A stretch of DNA of 64,000 bases from Clostridium sp. 'White wine YQ' (GCF_028728205.1 NZ_JAQYUU010000003.1:310001-374000), one strand, 5' to 3'; numbered from the stretch's first letter, positions 25,384 to 33,719 are shown. Notes: generated from the sequence alone by a model not told the origin. Program-made: numbers and translations.

Positions 25384-25733
25384 TTTAAATGAAGATGGGA
25401 GGATGTTCGCTCATTCTTATAAATGAGAAGCATCCTTTTTTTACTATGTTGTCTTTTAGAACAGATAATCCCCTCTTTGACACCTCTTATTCACAAATAG
25501 TAAAATTGTATTATAGAGCATTTGTAGTTTTTCCAATTCTCATATTGAATTGGAGGTAGATTATAAAAAGTGAATTAGAAAAAATGATTTCTTGATGTTA
25601 CCAAATATCTGCATTTTATTATCCTAATTAATGTTTAATTATTTTCTAATAATATTTTAATCTTTATGTAAGATAATAATTGAGAAGAACTGACTTATAT
25701 ATATTTAAAGCGCATAATTAAGGATGTGATACT
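25384..25733. other. 350-bp intergenic region
   Basis: It holds the terminator at 25401, a 7-bp inverted repeat (CCAATTC/GAATTGG) near 25536-25556, and a GGAGGT at about 25552 followed only by a short open stretch without a normal start codon. No gene is supported. Confidence 0.55.
25401..25442 (+). terminator. Terminator of the paralogue pair
   Basis: GGATG...CTCATT pairs with AATGAG...CATCC with a small internal bulge, followed by seven T residues. Confidence 0.85.
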
Positions 25734-27023
25734 TTGCACACTGTATTAGAATTAATTAACCAATATGGATATATAATTTTATTTTTTGCTTTAATTTTAG
25801 AATTAATTGCTTTTCCTTTGCCTGGAGAACTTATAATGACCTATTGTGGATTTCTTATCTACGACTCTAGAATGAACTGGCTTTTAAGCATATTGGTAGC
25901 ATCTTCTGGCGCAGCTTTAGGAATAACAATTTCATACTTTGCTGGAACTAAACTTGGGATTAGTTTTTTTAAAAAATATGGTTCCTATATTCATCTTGGG
26001 CCTGAAAGACTAGAAAAAACCTCATCATGGTTTAATTCCTATGGGAATAGATTATTGATTTTTGCTTACTTTATTCCTGGAGTTAGGCATATAACTGGCT
26101 ACTTTTCAGGAATAACACAAATATCTTATAAAAAATTTTCTATTAATGCGTATCTTGGAGCACTAATATGGGCATCTACTTTTATTTCCTTAGGTAAATT
26201 TCTAGGTCCTAATTGGGATAAGTTCCATGGCTATATATCAAGATATCTACTCATAGGCAGCTTAGTTATACTAATTATTTTAGTTATTATTTATTCTTAT
26301 AAGAATCATAAAAATCAAATAATAGAATTCACCTATAAGTATCTAACTAAAGCTTTGACTACATTTCATTCTCTAGGAAGAATAAAGGTTACTATAGTCT
26401 TTATCTCTGCAGCTTTTTTAGGTTTTTTTGCTCTTTTAATTGGATTAATTCAAGACTACTTAGCTAATGAACTTGAACAATTTGATAGAATTACTTCTTA
26501 TTTAGTAAGTGTAATTTTCGATGAGAATTGGAGCTTCTTACTAGATTTGATAAGCAACTTAACTTCTTTTAAGGTGCTAATTCCATTAATGATATTTATG
26601 CTTATATTTATTACTCGAAAAGGGGTTGACCCATTTCTTGAGATACGATTTTTAACCATTGTAGTTTTGGGTGGAGAGGCTTATCAATTCATCCTACGAT
26701 ATATCTTTAAGCGTATAAGTCCATCACCAAATTTATTAGGAACTATTCAATATAGTTTTCCTAGCAAAGAGTCTTTAATGGCGATCATTACTTACTCTTT
26801 TGTAACCTTTATACTAATACGCCACTCTAAAAAAACTTGGATTAATACAGTACTGGTTTTAATAACCATATCAATTTGTATTTTATCTGGTCTTAATCCA
26901 TTATTTTTTCATACTGAATATCCCAGTGATGTTTATGCTGGATACATCTTCGGTGGAGTATGGCTCACTTTAAATATTATTCTACTTGAAATATATAGAA
27001 TAATGCCAAAAGTACAGCCTTAA
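25734..27023 (+). CDS. DedA-family protein fused to a degenerate PAP2 domain
   Basis: Membrane protein of 429 residues, TTG start behind AAGGATGTGAT. Residues 1-190 are a DedA/VTT domain (FPLPGELIMTYCGFL; FAYFIPGVRHITGYFSGI; GALIWASTFISLGKFLGPNW), a family tied to lipid-carrier flipping. Residues 215-429 have a PAP2 fold with about six helices. The phosphatase motifs are altered: LRYIFKRISP in place of K-x6-RP, PSKES in place of PSGH, and NPLFFHTEYPSD in place of SR-x5-H-xxx-D, so the catalytic His residues become Glu and the Ser-Arg pair becomes Asn-Pro. Phosphatase activity is therefore doubtful. The fusion suggests handling of undecaprenyl or phospholipid. It overlaps the convergent MerR gene at its 3' end. 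Confidence 0.87.
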   Translation: MHTVLELINQYGYIILFFALILELIAFPLPGELIMTYCGFLIYDSRMNWLLSILVASSGAALGITISYFAGTKLGISFFKKYGSYIHLGPERLEKTSSWFNSYGNRLLIFAYFIPGVRHITGYFSGITQISYKKFSINAYLGALIWASTFISLGKFLGPNWDKFHGYISRYLLIGSLVILIILVIIYSYKNHKNQIIEFTYKYLTKALTTFHSLGRIKVTIVFISAAFLGFFALLIGLIQDYLANELEQFDRITSYLVSVIFDENWSFLLDLISNLTSFKVLIPLMIFMLIFITRKGVDPFLEIRFLTIVVLGGEAYQFILRYIFKRISPSPNLLGTIQYSFPSKESLMAIITYSFVTFILIRHSKKTWINTVLVLITISICILSGLNPLFFHTEYPSDVYAGYIFGGVWLTLNIILLEIYRIMPKVQP

Positions 27024-27485
27024 AAAGATAATGAAAAGGCCATCTAGAGTTAATGATTCTAGATAGCTTTTATCTTTTAATAAATAACTATTTGTTTTTT
27101 TATTTAAAATCTGTTTCAATTCATCCCTAGTGATTTTCTCATCATAATAATCTAACTTCAAGTCTACTAAATTAAGAAGTTCATTATACTTTTTTAATTG
27201 TTCTTCTATTACCTTTTTTTGATCAAGTATTATCTTGCGTCTTTCTGATATAGTATCCTCACCTTGAGCACAAAGATCAGCATATTTTTTTATATAAGCA
27301 ATAGACATTCCTGTTGCTCTCATGCAATCTATAGTTTGAATCCATCCTAAATCATCCTCTGTATATAATCTTCTACCACTCTCATTGCGTTTAACTGATG
27401 GGATTAACCCTTCCTTTTCGTAGTACCTTAATGTATAAGGTGATATATTGAACTTTTGGGACACTTCTTTTATTGAGTAACTCAT
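26982..27485 (-). CDS. MerR-family regulator (AdhR/NmlR-like)
   Basis: Activator of about 167 residues. The N-terminal winged helix YSIKEVSQKFNISPYTLRYY..EGLIPS.KRNESGRR.Y is typical of MerR, followed by a dimerisation coiled coil to about residue 125. I choose the ATG at 27485 (AAGGGG 7 nt before) over the GTG at 27491. No conserved metal-binding cysteines are seen, pointing to the aldehyde/oxidative AdhR-NmlR group. The last 40 residues are hydrophobic and read through the terminator of the convergent DedA-PAP2 gene, overlapping it by 42 bp; this tail is probably not functional. It likely activates the divergent SDR gene through the 19-bp-spacer promoter at 27583. Confidence 0.85.
   Translation of the reverse strand: MSYSIKEVSQKFNISPYTLRYYEKEGLIPSVKRNESGRRLYTEDDLGWIQTIDCMRATGMSIAYIKKYADLCAQGEDTISERRKIILDQKKVIEEQLKKYNELLNLVDLKLDYYDEKITRDELKQILNKKTNSYLLKDKSYLESLTLDGLFIIFLRLYFWHYSIYFK
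27033..27078 (+). terminator. Terminator of the DedA-PAP2 gene inside the MerR 3' end
   Basis: AAAAGGCCATCTAGA pairs with TCTAGATAGCTTTT around an 8-9-nt loop with a one-base bulge, followed by ATCTTTT. It lies within the last 100 bp of the MerR reading frame. Confidence 0.65.
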
Positions 27486-27582
27486 ATCCACACCCCTTTA
27501 TAGAATATTCTTTGTTTTAATTAAAATATAGTACTCATTATAAAGGTTATTATAATTTAAAATCAACTTTTGAAAAATTCTA

Positions 27583-27613
27583 TTGACTTAGAGTGCACTC
27601 TAAGAAATATACT
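27583..27613 (+). promoter_or_regulatory. MerR-type promoter with palindromic operator
   Basis: -35 TTGACT (27583-27588) and -10 TATACT (27608-27613) are 19 bp apart, the long spacer typical of MerR-activated promoters. The spacer is filled by the perfect 18-bp palindrome CTTAGAGTGCACTCTAAG (27587-27604). It drives the SDR gene. Confidence 0.85.
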
Positions 27614-27656
27614 TGTGTCATAATGATAAATTTAATTTATGGAGAGGATGAATACT

Positions 27657-28640
27657 ATGGATAAAACCATTCAATCACCAATACACTCCGAGTATAACTT
27701 TTATACAACTGCAAAAGAAGTTATAAGCGGAATAACCTTGCAAGGTAAGGTTGCTATTGTTACAGGAGGATACTCCGGTATTGGGTTAGAAACAGCTAAA
27801 ATCTTAGCGGAAGCCGGGGCTAAAGTTATAGTCCCTGCAAGAAGAATTGAAAAAGCTAAAGAAGCAGTAAAAGGGATTGAAAATATTAAACTAGAAACCT
27901 TAGATCTTATGGACCCTAATTCTATTGATGCCTTTGCTGAAAGATTTTTAGCCTCTAGAGAAAATTTAGATATTCTAATAAACAGTGCAGGAATAATGGC
28001 ACCTCCACTAATGAGAGATAAAAGAGGATACGAGTCTCAATTTGCCACTAATCATCTTGGACACTTTCATCTAACTGCTAAACTTTGGCCAGCTTTGAAG
28101 AAAGCTGGAAATGCAAGAGTTATTGCTGTATCGTCTAGAGCTCAACGCTTAGGAGGGGTTAATTTCGAAGATCCAAACTTTCAAATTACCGAATATGATA
28201 AATGGAAGGCTTATGCTCAATCTAAATCAGCAAATGTACTTTTTGCTGTAGAGCTTGATAGACTAGGTAAAGAGTATGGAGTAAGAACATTTGCAGTCCA
28301 TCCTGGATTAATTCCAACTACTGATTTAGGACGATTTTCTGAAGACAAGAAAGTTGCTCCAAGACAAATAGAAAATAGCAACAAAAAACCTGATGAAAAT
28401 AAAAATGCTGATGCGTTTAAAAATATTGAGCAAGGAGCAGCCACCAGTATTTGGTGTGCAACTAATCCTAATCTTGAAGGAATGGGCGGAGTTTACTGTG
28501 AAGACTGCGATATAGCCGAAGCTGTTCCAGCGGATAGCTTGAAAGGAAATGGGGTACGTCCATGGGCTATAGATTCTGAACTAGCTAAAAAGTTATGGAA
28601 GCTTAGTGAAAATCTTACTGGTGTTAAATTTAACATATAA
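27657..28640 (+). CDS. Short-chain dehydrogenase/reductase
   Basis: NAD(P)-dependent oxidoreductase of 327 residues from the ATG at 27657, 9 nt after GGAGAGG; two earlier in-frame ATGs are badly spaced. The cofactor motif TGGYSGIG, INSAGIMA, catalytic SSRAQR serine and the AYAQSKSAN Tyr/Lys are all present. The length, with a C-terminal extension containing two Cys in GVYCEDCDIAE, resembles the retinol-dehydrogenase/WWOX-like SDR group common in bacteria. Substrate is unknown; regulation by an AdhR-like MerR suggests a reactive carbonyl. It ends at a bidirectional terminator. Confidence 0.9.
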   Translation: MDKTIQSPIHSEYNFYTTAKEVISGITLQGKVAIVTGGYSGIGLETAKILAEAGAKVIVPARRIEKAKEAVKGIENIKLETLDLMDPNSIDAFAERFLASRENLDILINSAGIMAPPLMRDKRGYESQFATNHLGHFHLTAKLWPALKKAGNARVIAVSSRAQRLGGVNFEDPNFQITEYDKWKAYAQSKSANVLFAVELDRLGKEYGVRTFAVHPGLIPTTDLGRFSEDKKVAPRQIENSNKKPDENKNADAFKNIEQGAATSIWCATNPNLEGMGGVYCEDCDIAEAVPADSLKGNGVRPWAIDSELAKKLWKLSENLTGVKFNI

Positions 28641-28658
28641 CCTAATATAGCTTTAAAG

Positions 28659-28697
28659 AAAAAGAAGAATCTAAAATAAATAGATTCTTCTTTTTGC
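28659..28697. terminator. Bidirectional terminator, SDR / HAD
   Basis: AAAAAGAAGAATCTA (28659-28673) pairs perfectly with TAGATTCTTCTTTTT (28681-28695) around a 7-nt loop between convergent genes. Confidence 0.85.
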
Positions 28698-28698
28698 C

Positions 28699-29322
28699 TT
28701 ATATAAACATTAATAAATCCTGAAAACTATCAATAACATAATCGTATTCTTCAACGTCCCCAAAACCATACCTTGCATAAACAAAAGGAATCCCTGCAAC
28801 TTTTGTTGCCTTTAAGTCTCCTTCAGTATCTCCAACATATACTGGCTCTTTTAAATTATTTCTTTCCATTATTAATTTAATGTTTTCCCCTTTATTTAAA
28901 CCAGTGTTGCCTGAACTCTCATGATCCTTAAAGTACTTCTCAAGGCCATGATATTTATAGAATGCTTCAATATATCCACATTGACAATTGCTTACAATAA
29001 ACAAATTATACTTCTTTGATAACTTTTCTAATATTTCCTCTACTTTATCATATAAGATTGCTCCATTCTCCTCCAAATGCTCACATTCTCTTTTGCAGCA
29101 ATCTTCCATTATTTCAGTCCTCTTATTATTATCAAGGTATGGAAATAGCTTTTTCCCCACATCTTCTACAGTTAATCCCATTATGCCTTTCATATCCTCA
29201 ATAGTTAATTTGTTTGTTACCTCATCATATTTATCTAAAGTTCTATTCCAACAATCTATAATACTTTCTGTAGAGTCCCATATGGTTCCATCCAAATCAA
29301 AGATAATGCTATCTAATTTCAT
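28699..29322 (-). CDS. HAD-family phosphatase (phosphoglycolate phosphatase-like)
   Basis: Cytosolic HAD hydrolase of 207 residues. Motif I DLDGTIWDS has the nucleophile Asp9 and acid Asp11; motif II SNC near 110; motif III Lys in NKGENIK; motif IV VGDTEGDLKA. A helical C1 cap lies between motif I and II, as in Gph/PgmB-type enzymes. Substrate probably a small phosphomonoester. The ATG follows GGAGGAAAC. It is single-gene, with no functional link to its neighbours. Confidence 0.9.
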   Translation of the reverse strand: MKLDSIIFDLDGTIWDSTESIIDCWNRTLDKYDEVTNKLTIEDMKGIMGLTVEDVGKKLFPYLDNNKRTEIMEDCCKRECEHLEENGAILYDKVEEILEKLSKKYNLFIVSNCQCGYIEAFYKYHGLEKYFKDHESSGNTGLNKGENIKLIMERNNLKEPVYVGDTEGDLKATKVAGIPFVYARYGFGDVEEYDYVIDSFQDLLMFI

Positions 29323-29436
29323 GTTTCCTCCTATTTAAAAAGCTTCCATGAATCTATTATTCCATAATATCTTTAATTATAGCATAACTCTTTTTAATAT
29401 ATTCATACACATATTTGTCCTTAAGATTATTTAATA

Positions 29437-30183
29437 CTAATTATTTGCATTTATTATTTCTTTTAGAGTGACATTTTGATTAATAAATCTTGCTGTACCT
29501 TTTTCCTTTTTAAGTCTTATGGCTCTTTGTGGACAATTATGTGCACAAGCTAAGCATTGCTGGCAATTATTATTAAATACAGGCTTTCCATTTACTTTAA
29601 TATTATCTACAGGACATACCTTTTCACAGGTTTTACACCCATTACAACTACTTTCTACAATAAAATTCTTTTGAAATTCGTTATCGCTAGTCAAGTTCTT
29701 AGTTAATTTTCTAACCCCTTCAGCTATAATAGAATGTTTTTTTACATACGTTTTTCCTTCATTAATATCTTTAATTATTCTATTTAAATTTTCTTCTATA
29801 TTCTTCTTAGGCTCCTTCTGTTTTTGTTTCTCCATATCAAATCCAGGAAGATAATTATCAACCATTAGTAGTTCATCAATATATGAAAATTCTATTCCAT
29901 TTCTTTTGCCAATTTCAAATAAATGTCTTGATGCTGATCCTGCATACATTCCATAAGTAGCTACTCCAAAAATGTAACTACTTTTTAATTTAGCTTTACT
30001 TAAAAACTTTTCTACAATTTTAGGTACTCCACCACTATAAACTGGAAAAACTATACCTATCTTTTCGTCTTCGAAGTCAAATTTTCCTTCCTTCATTAAC
30101 TTTGGAATAGAATAATACTCATCTCCTATTCTCTTTGCTACATATAAGTTATTTCCTGATGCTGTAAAATATAATATTTTCAT
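29437..30183 (-). CDS. Flavodoxin-ferredoxin fusion (EFR1-type)
   Basis: 248-residue electron carrier. N-terminal flavodoxin-like half (ILYFTASGNNLYVAKRIG, FPVYSGGVPKIVEKFL) binds FMN. The C-terminal half has two 4Fe-4S motifs: CNGCKTCEKVCP and CQQCLACAHNCP. Such EFR1 proteins are common in clostridia and probably carry low-potential electrons; partners are unknown. The ATG follows GGGGGATAT. The divergent TetR-family gene and a GTTACA palindrome upstream (30204) suggest local repression. Confidence 0.9.
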   Translation of the reverse strand: MKILYFTASGNNLYVAKRIGDEYYSIPKLMKEGKFDFEDEKIGIVFPVYSGGVPKIVEKFLSKAKLKSSYIFGVATYGMYAGSASRHLFEIGKRNGIEFSYIDELLMVDNYLPGFDMEKQKQKEPKKNIEENLNRIIKDINEGKTYVKKHSIIAEGVRKLTKNLTSDNEFQKNFIVESSCNGCKTCEKVCPVDNIKVNGKPVFNNNCQQCLACAHNCPQRAIRLKKEKGTARFINQNVTLKEIINANN

Positions 30184-30203
30184 TATATCCCCCTTATTTC
30201 ACC

Positions 30204-30283
30204 GTTACATTTGTAACATCACTTTTTGTATAGTATAATGTAGCTATAAAAACTTTTCAATAGCATACACACGAAACGTTACA
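30204..30283. promoter_or_regulatory. Divergent region with GTTACA operator sites
   Basis: GTTACATTTGTAAC (30204-30217) is a near-perfect dyad just before the flavodoxin-ferredoxin start; a further GTTACA half-site is at 30278-30283 before the regulator gene. TATAAT-like boxes lie between them. Confidence 0.55.
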
Positions 30284-30300
30284 AAAGAAGGGATATTGTT

Positions 30301-30840
30301 ATGGCAAATAAAAAAAGTAACATACAGAATAAGTTAACCAAGGAAAGTATTTTTACTGCTCTTATGATTCTAATGGAAAACAAGCCTTTTAATGAGATTT
30401 CTATAACTGAAATAACAAAAAAGGCTGGTGTATCACGAATGGCCTTTTATAGAAATTATACTATTAAAGAAGACATTATTAATATTTACATAGAAGAACT
30501 GTTTCAAGAGTACTTTAATGAGATAAAACCACATGAAGAAAAATTTAACTACGAAAATGTTCGATTATATTTTTCGTACTTTAGAAAACATGATAAGTTG
30601 ATTTCTAACTTGATTAAGTCAAATTTATCTAATATGCTCCTTGAAAAATGTATAGAATCTTTTTATGTTCTATCTCAAGATATTTCATGTAATAGATCTT
30701 ATCCTCCTGAAAAACAGAAACTTTGGATTGCACTTTTAGTAGGTGGACTATACAATGTATTAATTGAATGGGCAAAAGATGGCATGAAACAAAGTGATGA
30801 ATATATGGCTCAAACAGTATGTGAATTTATGAACGAGTAA
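30301..30840 (+). CDS. TetR/AcrR-family regulator
   Basis: 179-residue repressor. The N-terminal helix-turn-helix is clear (EISITEITKKAGVSRMAFYRNY, about 38-60), with the rest a helical ligand-binding domain that includes a C-terminal TetR_C-like segment (WIALLVGGLYNVLIEWAKDGM). ATG behind AGAAGGGATATT. It is divergent from the flavodoxin-ferredoxin gene, its likely target along with itself. The ligand is unknown. Confidence 0.88.
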   Translation: MANKKSNIQNKLTKESIFTALMILMENKPFNEISITEITKKAGVSRMAFYRNYTIKEDIINIYIEELFQEYFNEIKPHEEKFNYENVRLYFSYFRKHDKLISNLIKSNLSNMLLEKCIESFYVLSQDISCNRSYPPEKQKLWIALLVGGLYNVLIEWAKDGMKQSDEYMAQTVCEFMNE

Positions 30841-30847
30841 TTATAAA

Positions 30848-30889
30848 AAAGCAATCAGTATAATATTGAATTATGCTGATTGCTTGCTA
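30848..30889 (-). terminator. Terminator of the flavoprotein gene
   Basis: AAGCAATCAG...ATAAT pairs with ATTAT.CTGATTGCTT; on the minus strand it is followed by TTTTTT. On the plus strand there is no T-run, so it serves mainly the minus gene. Confidence 0.75.
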
Positions 30890-30891
30890 TA

Positions 30892-31518
30892 TTAACGTAT
30901 GAAATTAGTACCTTGTCTTGGTTCTCTTTCTGGTAACTTAACTCCATTTTCTTTTCCTGCTTGTATACACTTTAAGATCCAAGCCATATTTCTACCTAAT
31001 GTTCTCATTGTCTGCATACCTTCTAAATCTTGAACCACTTCCTCTGGTGTATTTCCATGAACCATATTCCAATACTGAGAAGATACCACAGGCATATTAG
31101 ATATAGTAAAATATTTATTTAATTGATCAAAAGCTGCAGTTGATCCTCCACGGCGACAACTTACAATCGCAGCTCCGGGCTTATTTTCAAAGCAATTTCC
31201 TGCATAAAACACTCTATCTAAGAAAGATGTAATTAATCCTGACGGAGCTGCATAATGAACAGGGGATCCAAATATAAGTCCATCGGCTTCCTTAATCTTC
31301 TCTAACGCAATATTTACAGTGTCATCATTAAACACACATTTCCCATCACCATTTCTACGACATCCGCCACATGCCATACAGCCACGTATAGGTTGACCTC
31401 CAACATGGAAAATTTCTGTTTCTATATTTTCTTTTTCTAGTTCCTTCGCCACTTCACTTAACGCAGTATAAGTACAGCCTTTAGCTTTTGGACTTCCATT
31501 AATAAGTAATACCTTCAT
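30892..31518 (-). CDS. NADPH-dependent FMN reductase / iron-sulfur flavoprotein family
   Basis: 208-residue flavoprotein from the ATG at 31518 (TGAGGTGA 7 nt before; the GTG at 31527 overlaps that site). FMN-binding loop NGSPKAKGCTYTAL is followed by the compact cysteine cluster CMACGGCRRNGDGKC, as in the multimeric flavodoxin/ISF group where cysteines may bind 4Fe-4S. FGSPVHYAAPSG and IVSCRRGGSTAA complete the fold. It probably reduces quinones, nitro compounds or metals. It is downstream of the MFS pump gene on the same strand and might be co-transcribed. Confidence 0.85.
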   Translation of the reverse strand: MKVLLINGSPKAKGCTYTALSEVAKELEKENIETEIFHVGGQPIRGCMACGGCRRNGDGKCVFNDDTVNIALEKIKEADGLIFGSPVHYAAPSGLITSFLDRVFYAGNCFENKPGAAIVSCRRGGSTAAFDQLNKYFTISNMPVVSSQYWNMVHGNTPEEVVQDLEGMQTMRTLGRNMAWILKCIQAGKENGVKLPEREPRQGTNFIR

Positions 31519-31637
31519 TTTATTCACCTCATATAATATAAATACTATCTATCTTTATTATAAATATAATAACTAGTATAAAGAAAGTAAGCACTTTTCT
31601 GTAACATAGTAACTAAATAGAAAGTAATATAATATTC

Positions 31638-33086
31638 TTATATTTCTTTAACTTCTTTAGGTATTATAGCTGTTAAAGCTAATGACACCACACTTATTGC
31701 TATAAATATAATAAATAAAACATGTAATGAACTACTTAAAGAAAGCTTTACTTGCTCCATAGTTACTGCACCATTAGTAGAAACTAACTTATAAAGGTTA
31801 CTAGGGTCCACCCCGCTTATTCCACGATTAGTAAAATATTTAACTATGTACAAGTTAAATATGCTTCCAAATACACTTACACCTATTGTTTGTCCTATTG
31901 TTCTAAGCAATGAATTTGCAGCTGTCGCAGCACCTCTTTTATTATATTCCACTGATTCTTGTATAACGATGGTAAGTATAGTAAATGCTCCACCGAAACC
32001 AAAACCCATTATAGTTGCATATATTATTACCAATAATAATGATGAATTAATGCCTAGAGTAGGTAGTAATATAGTACTAATTAATAATATTACATTAGAT
32101 ATAAATATTACTACTTTTGCTCCATATTTTATTATTAATTTTCCTAGTACTACTGAAGCTATAAGCCAAGATACTGACATTGGTGCAAGTGCCAAACCTG
32201 ATATTTTAGCATCAAATCCTAATATATTTTGAATATAAATAGGCATATAAACATTTGCTCCTATAAGTACTGCTGAAGCTAGAAAACTTATTAAATTCAC
32301 TAATGTAGTAGTTTTTGTAAATATATCAAAAGGAATAATTGGTTCCTTTGCTTTTCTTTCAACCCTATAAAAAATCACTAAAAGAACAACTGTCAATATC
32401 ATAGATATAATGATAAACACGTTATAATTAACGTTTATTTTTTCACCTGATAAGAAGATATTTAAAAATATAACCATAGCTAATGATAATGTAATAATTC
32501 CAGCAAAATCTATATCATGCTTTTTCTTTTCAAAGTTTTCTTTTAAGTTCCTTTGAAGAAGTATTATTGATAATATACCAAACGGCAGGTTTATAAAGAA
32601 TATCCAGTGCCAAGATAAAGTATCTATTAATACCCCTCCTAGGAAAGGACCTAATAGACTCGCAATCCCCCATACTGTTCCTATGCTTCCTTGAACCTTT
32701 GGCCTTTCTTCTAATGTAAATACATCTCCTACTATTGTATATGTTACAGTAAATATCGCTCCTGCTCCTAACCCTTGAATTGCACGAAATGCTATTAGCA
32801 TATACATGCTCTGTGATAACCCACACAATGAACTTCCAACTAAAAATATTATTATTCCAATTGTAAGCATATTTTTTCTTCCATATAGATCTGATAACTT
32901 ACCGTATATCGGTGTAGAAATTGCAGATGTTAATAAATATACTGAAAAAACTAAACTAATAATTTCAAATCCCTGTAAGTCTTTTACTATAGTTGGAATA
33001 GCTGTGGTGACAACTGTTCCTTCTACTGCACCTAAAAACATTGCTACCATTAATGCTATTACTATACTTCTCTTTTTCGAATTCAT
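31638..33086 (-). CDS. MFS multidrug efflux transporter, DHA2 (14-TMS)
   Basis: Proton-driven drug exporter of 482 residues and about 14 helices. Motif A is GKLSDLYGRKNM; motif C lies in GPFLGGVLIDTLSWHWIFF; EGTVVTTAIPTIV opens helix 1. It belongs to the EmrB/QacA group. The ATG follows GGAAGG. The flavoprotein gene lies 119 bp downstream on the same strand. No adjacent repressor is on the same promoter. Substrate unknown. Confidence 0.92.
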   Translation of the reverse strand: MNSKKRSIVIALMVAMFLGAVEGTVVTTAIPTIVKDLQGFEIISLVFSVYLLTSAISTPIYGKLSDLYGRKNMLTIGIIIFLVGSSLCGLSQSMYMLIAFRAIQGLGAGAIFTVTYTIVGDVFTLEERPKVQGSIGTVWGIASLLGPFLGGVLIDTLSWHWIFFINLPFGILSIILLQRNLKENFEKKKHDIDFAGIITLSLAMVIFLNIFLSGEKINVNYNVFIIISMILTVVLLVIFYRVERKAKEPIIPFDIFTKTTTLVNLISFLASAVLIGANVYMPIYIQNILGFDAKISGLALAPMSVSWLIASVVLGKLIIKYGAKVVIFISNVILLISTILLPTLGINSSLLLVIIYATIMGFGFGGAFTILTIVIQESVEYNKRGAATAANSLLRTIGQTIGVSVFGSIFNLYIVKYFTNRGISGVDPSNLYKLVSTNGAVTMEQVKLSLSSSLHVLFIIFIAISVVSLALTAIIPKEVKEI

Positions 33087-33162
33087 TCCTTATATTCCTT
33101 CCTTATTTATAATCCTTAACTTTAAGTATAAATTATACCCTATAATTTAATACATAACAATT

Positions 33163-33206
33163 AACTCAGCTTTCACTTAGATAAATTAAAATGAGAAAGC
33201 TGAGTT
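33163..33206 (-). terminator. Hairpin after the PNPOx-like gene
   Basis: AACTCAGCTTTC (33163-33174) pairs perfectly with GAAAGCTGAGTT (33195-33206) over a 20-nt loop. It has only a weak T-tract on the minus strand. Confidence 0.5.
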
Positions 33207-33244
33207 TCTTATTAATTGAACTTAAAACCCTTATTATTAAAATA

Positions 33245-33667
33245 TTATAATGTTACTTTACCAGTTTTATTTGGTCCTAATATAACATTGGCCTCATTAA
33301 ATTTAATTTCATAAAAATCTAGAATATGTCCTGAACTTGAGATTAGTCCTTCTTGCTCAGGGAATTTTTTTATAATTATGGACTTTATTTTATCAACGTC
33401 TCCCTCACACTTATTTACAGTGGCATCTGCAACCCTTATTACCTCACTTGTCCCATCTGGAATTGTAGTAAATGAAACCTTTTTATTTTTCTCTAATTCA
33501 ATAGTTTTTTGAGTTCCTTTGAAAGTTAGAAAATAAATGACTCCTTGATTTTGAGCATCATAGCTATATGATAAAATTCTAACATTAGGTAAATTGTCTT
33601 TTGAAGTTGCTAGCGCAATATTTTTACTTTCTTCCATCAGTCTATTAAATTCCTTTAAAAAATCCAT
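33245..33667 (-). CDS. Pyridoxamine 5'-phosphate oxidase-like FMN protein
   Basis: 140 residues from the ATG at 33667, 7 nt after AAAGGAG; the ATG at 33703 has no ribosome site. The split-barrel pattern (ALATSKDNLPNVRILSY, VIYFLTFKGTQKTIELEKNKKVSFTT) is that of general-stress/PNPOx-like flavin-binding proteins, too short for a true PdxH. It may bind FMN, F420-like or heme cofactors; activity unknown. It is divergent from the WYL regulator across a palindromic operator and is probably its target. Confidence 0.82.
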   Translation of the reverse strand: MDFLKEFNRLMEESKNIALATSKDNLPNVRILSYSYDAQNQGVIYFLTFKGTQKTIELEKNKKVSFTTIPDGTSEVIRVADATVNKCEGDVDKIKSIIIKKFPEQEGLISSSGHILDFYEIKFNEANVILGPNKTGKVTL

Positions 33668-33719
33668 TTTCATTCTCCTTTTGTATATAAATTTTCTACC
33701 CATTTATACTAACACATGA

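Noticed and set aside
25545..25600. Possible small gene after GGAGGT at about 25552
   Set aside because: Only an ATT or late ATG could start it, and the frame stops after about 10 codons.
28988..29338. Two overlapping plus-strand frames opposite the HAD gene
   Set aside because: Antisense to all four HAD motifs and without initiation signals.
32530..32826. 98-residue minus-strand frame inside the MFS gene
   Set aside because: Out-of-frame shadow of the DHA2 transporter; composition rich in Cys/Arg/Asn, unlike a clostridial protein.
33667..33703. Longer start of the PNPOx-like gene
   Set aside because: The extra 12 residues are basic and lack a ribosome site; AAAGGAG is placed for the inner ATG.
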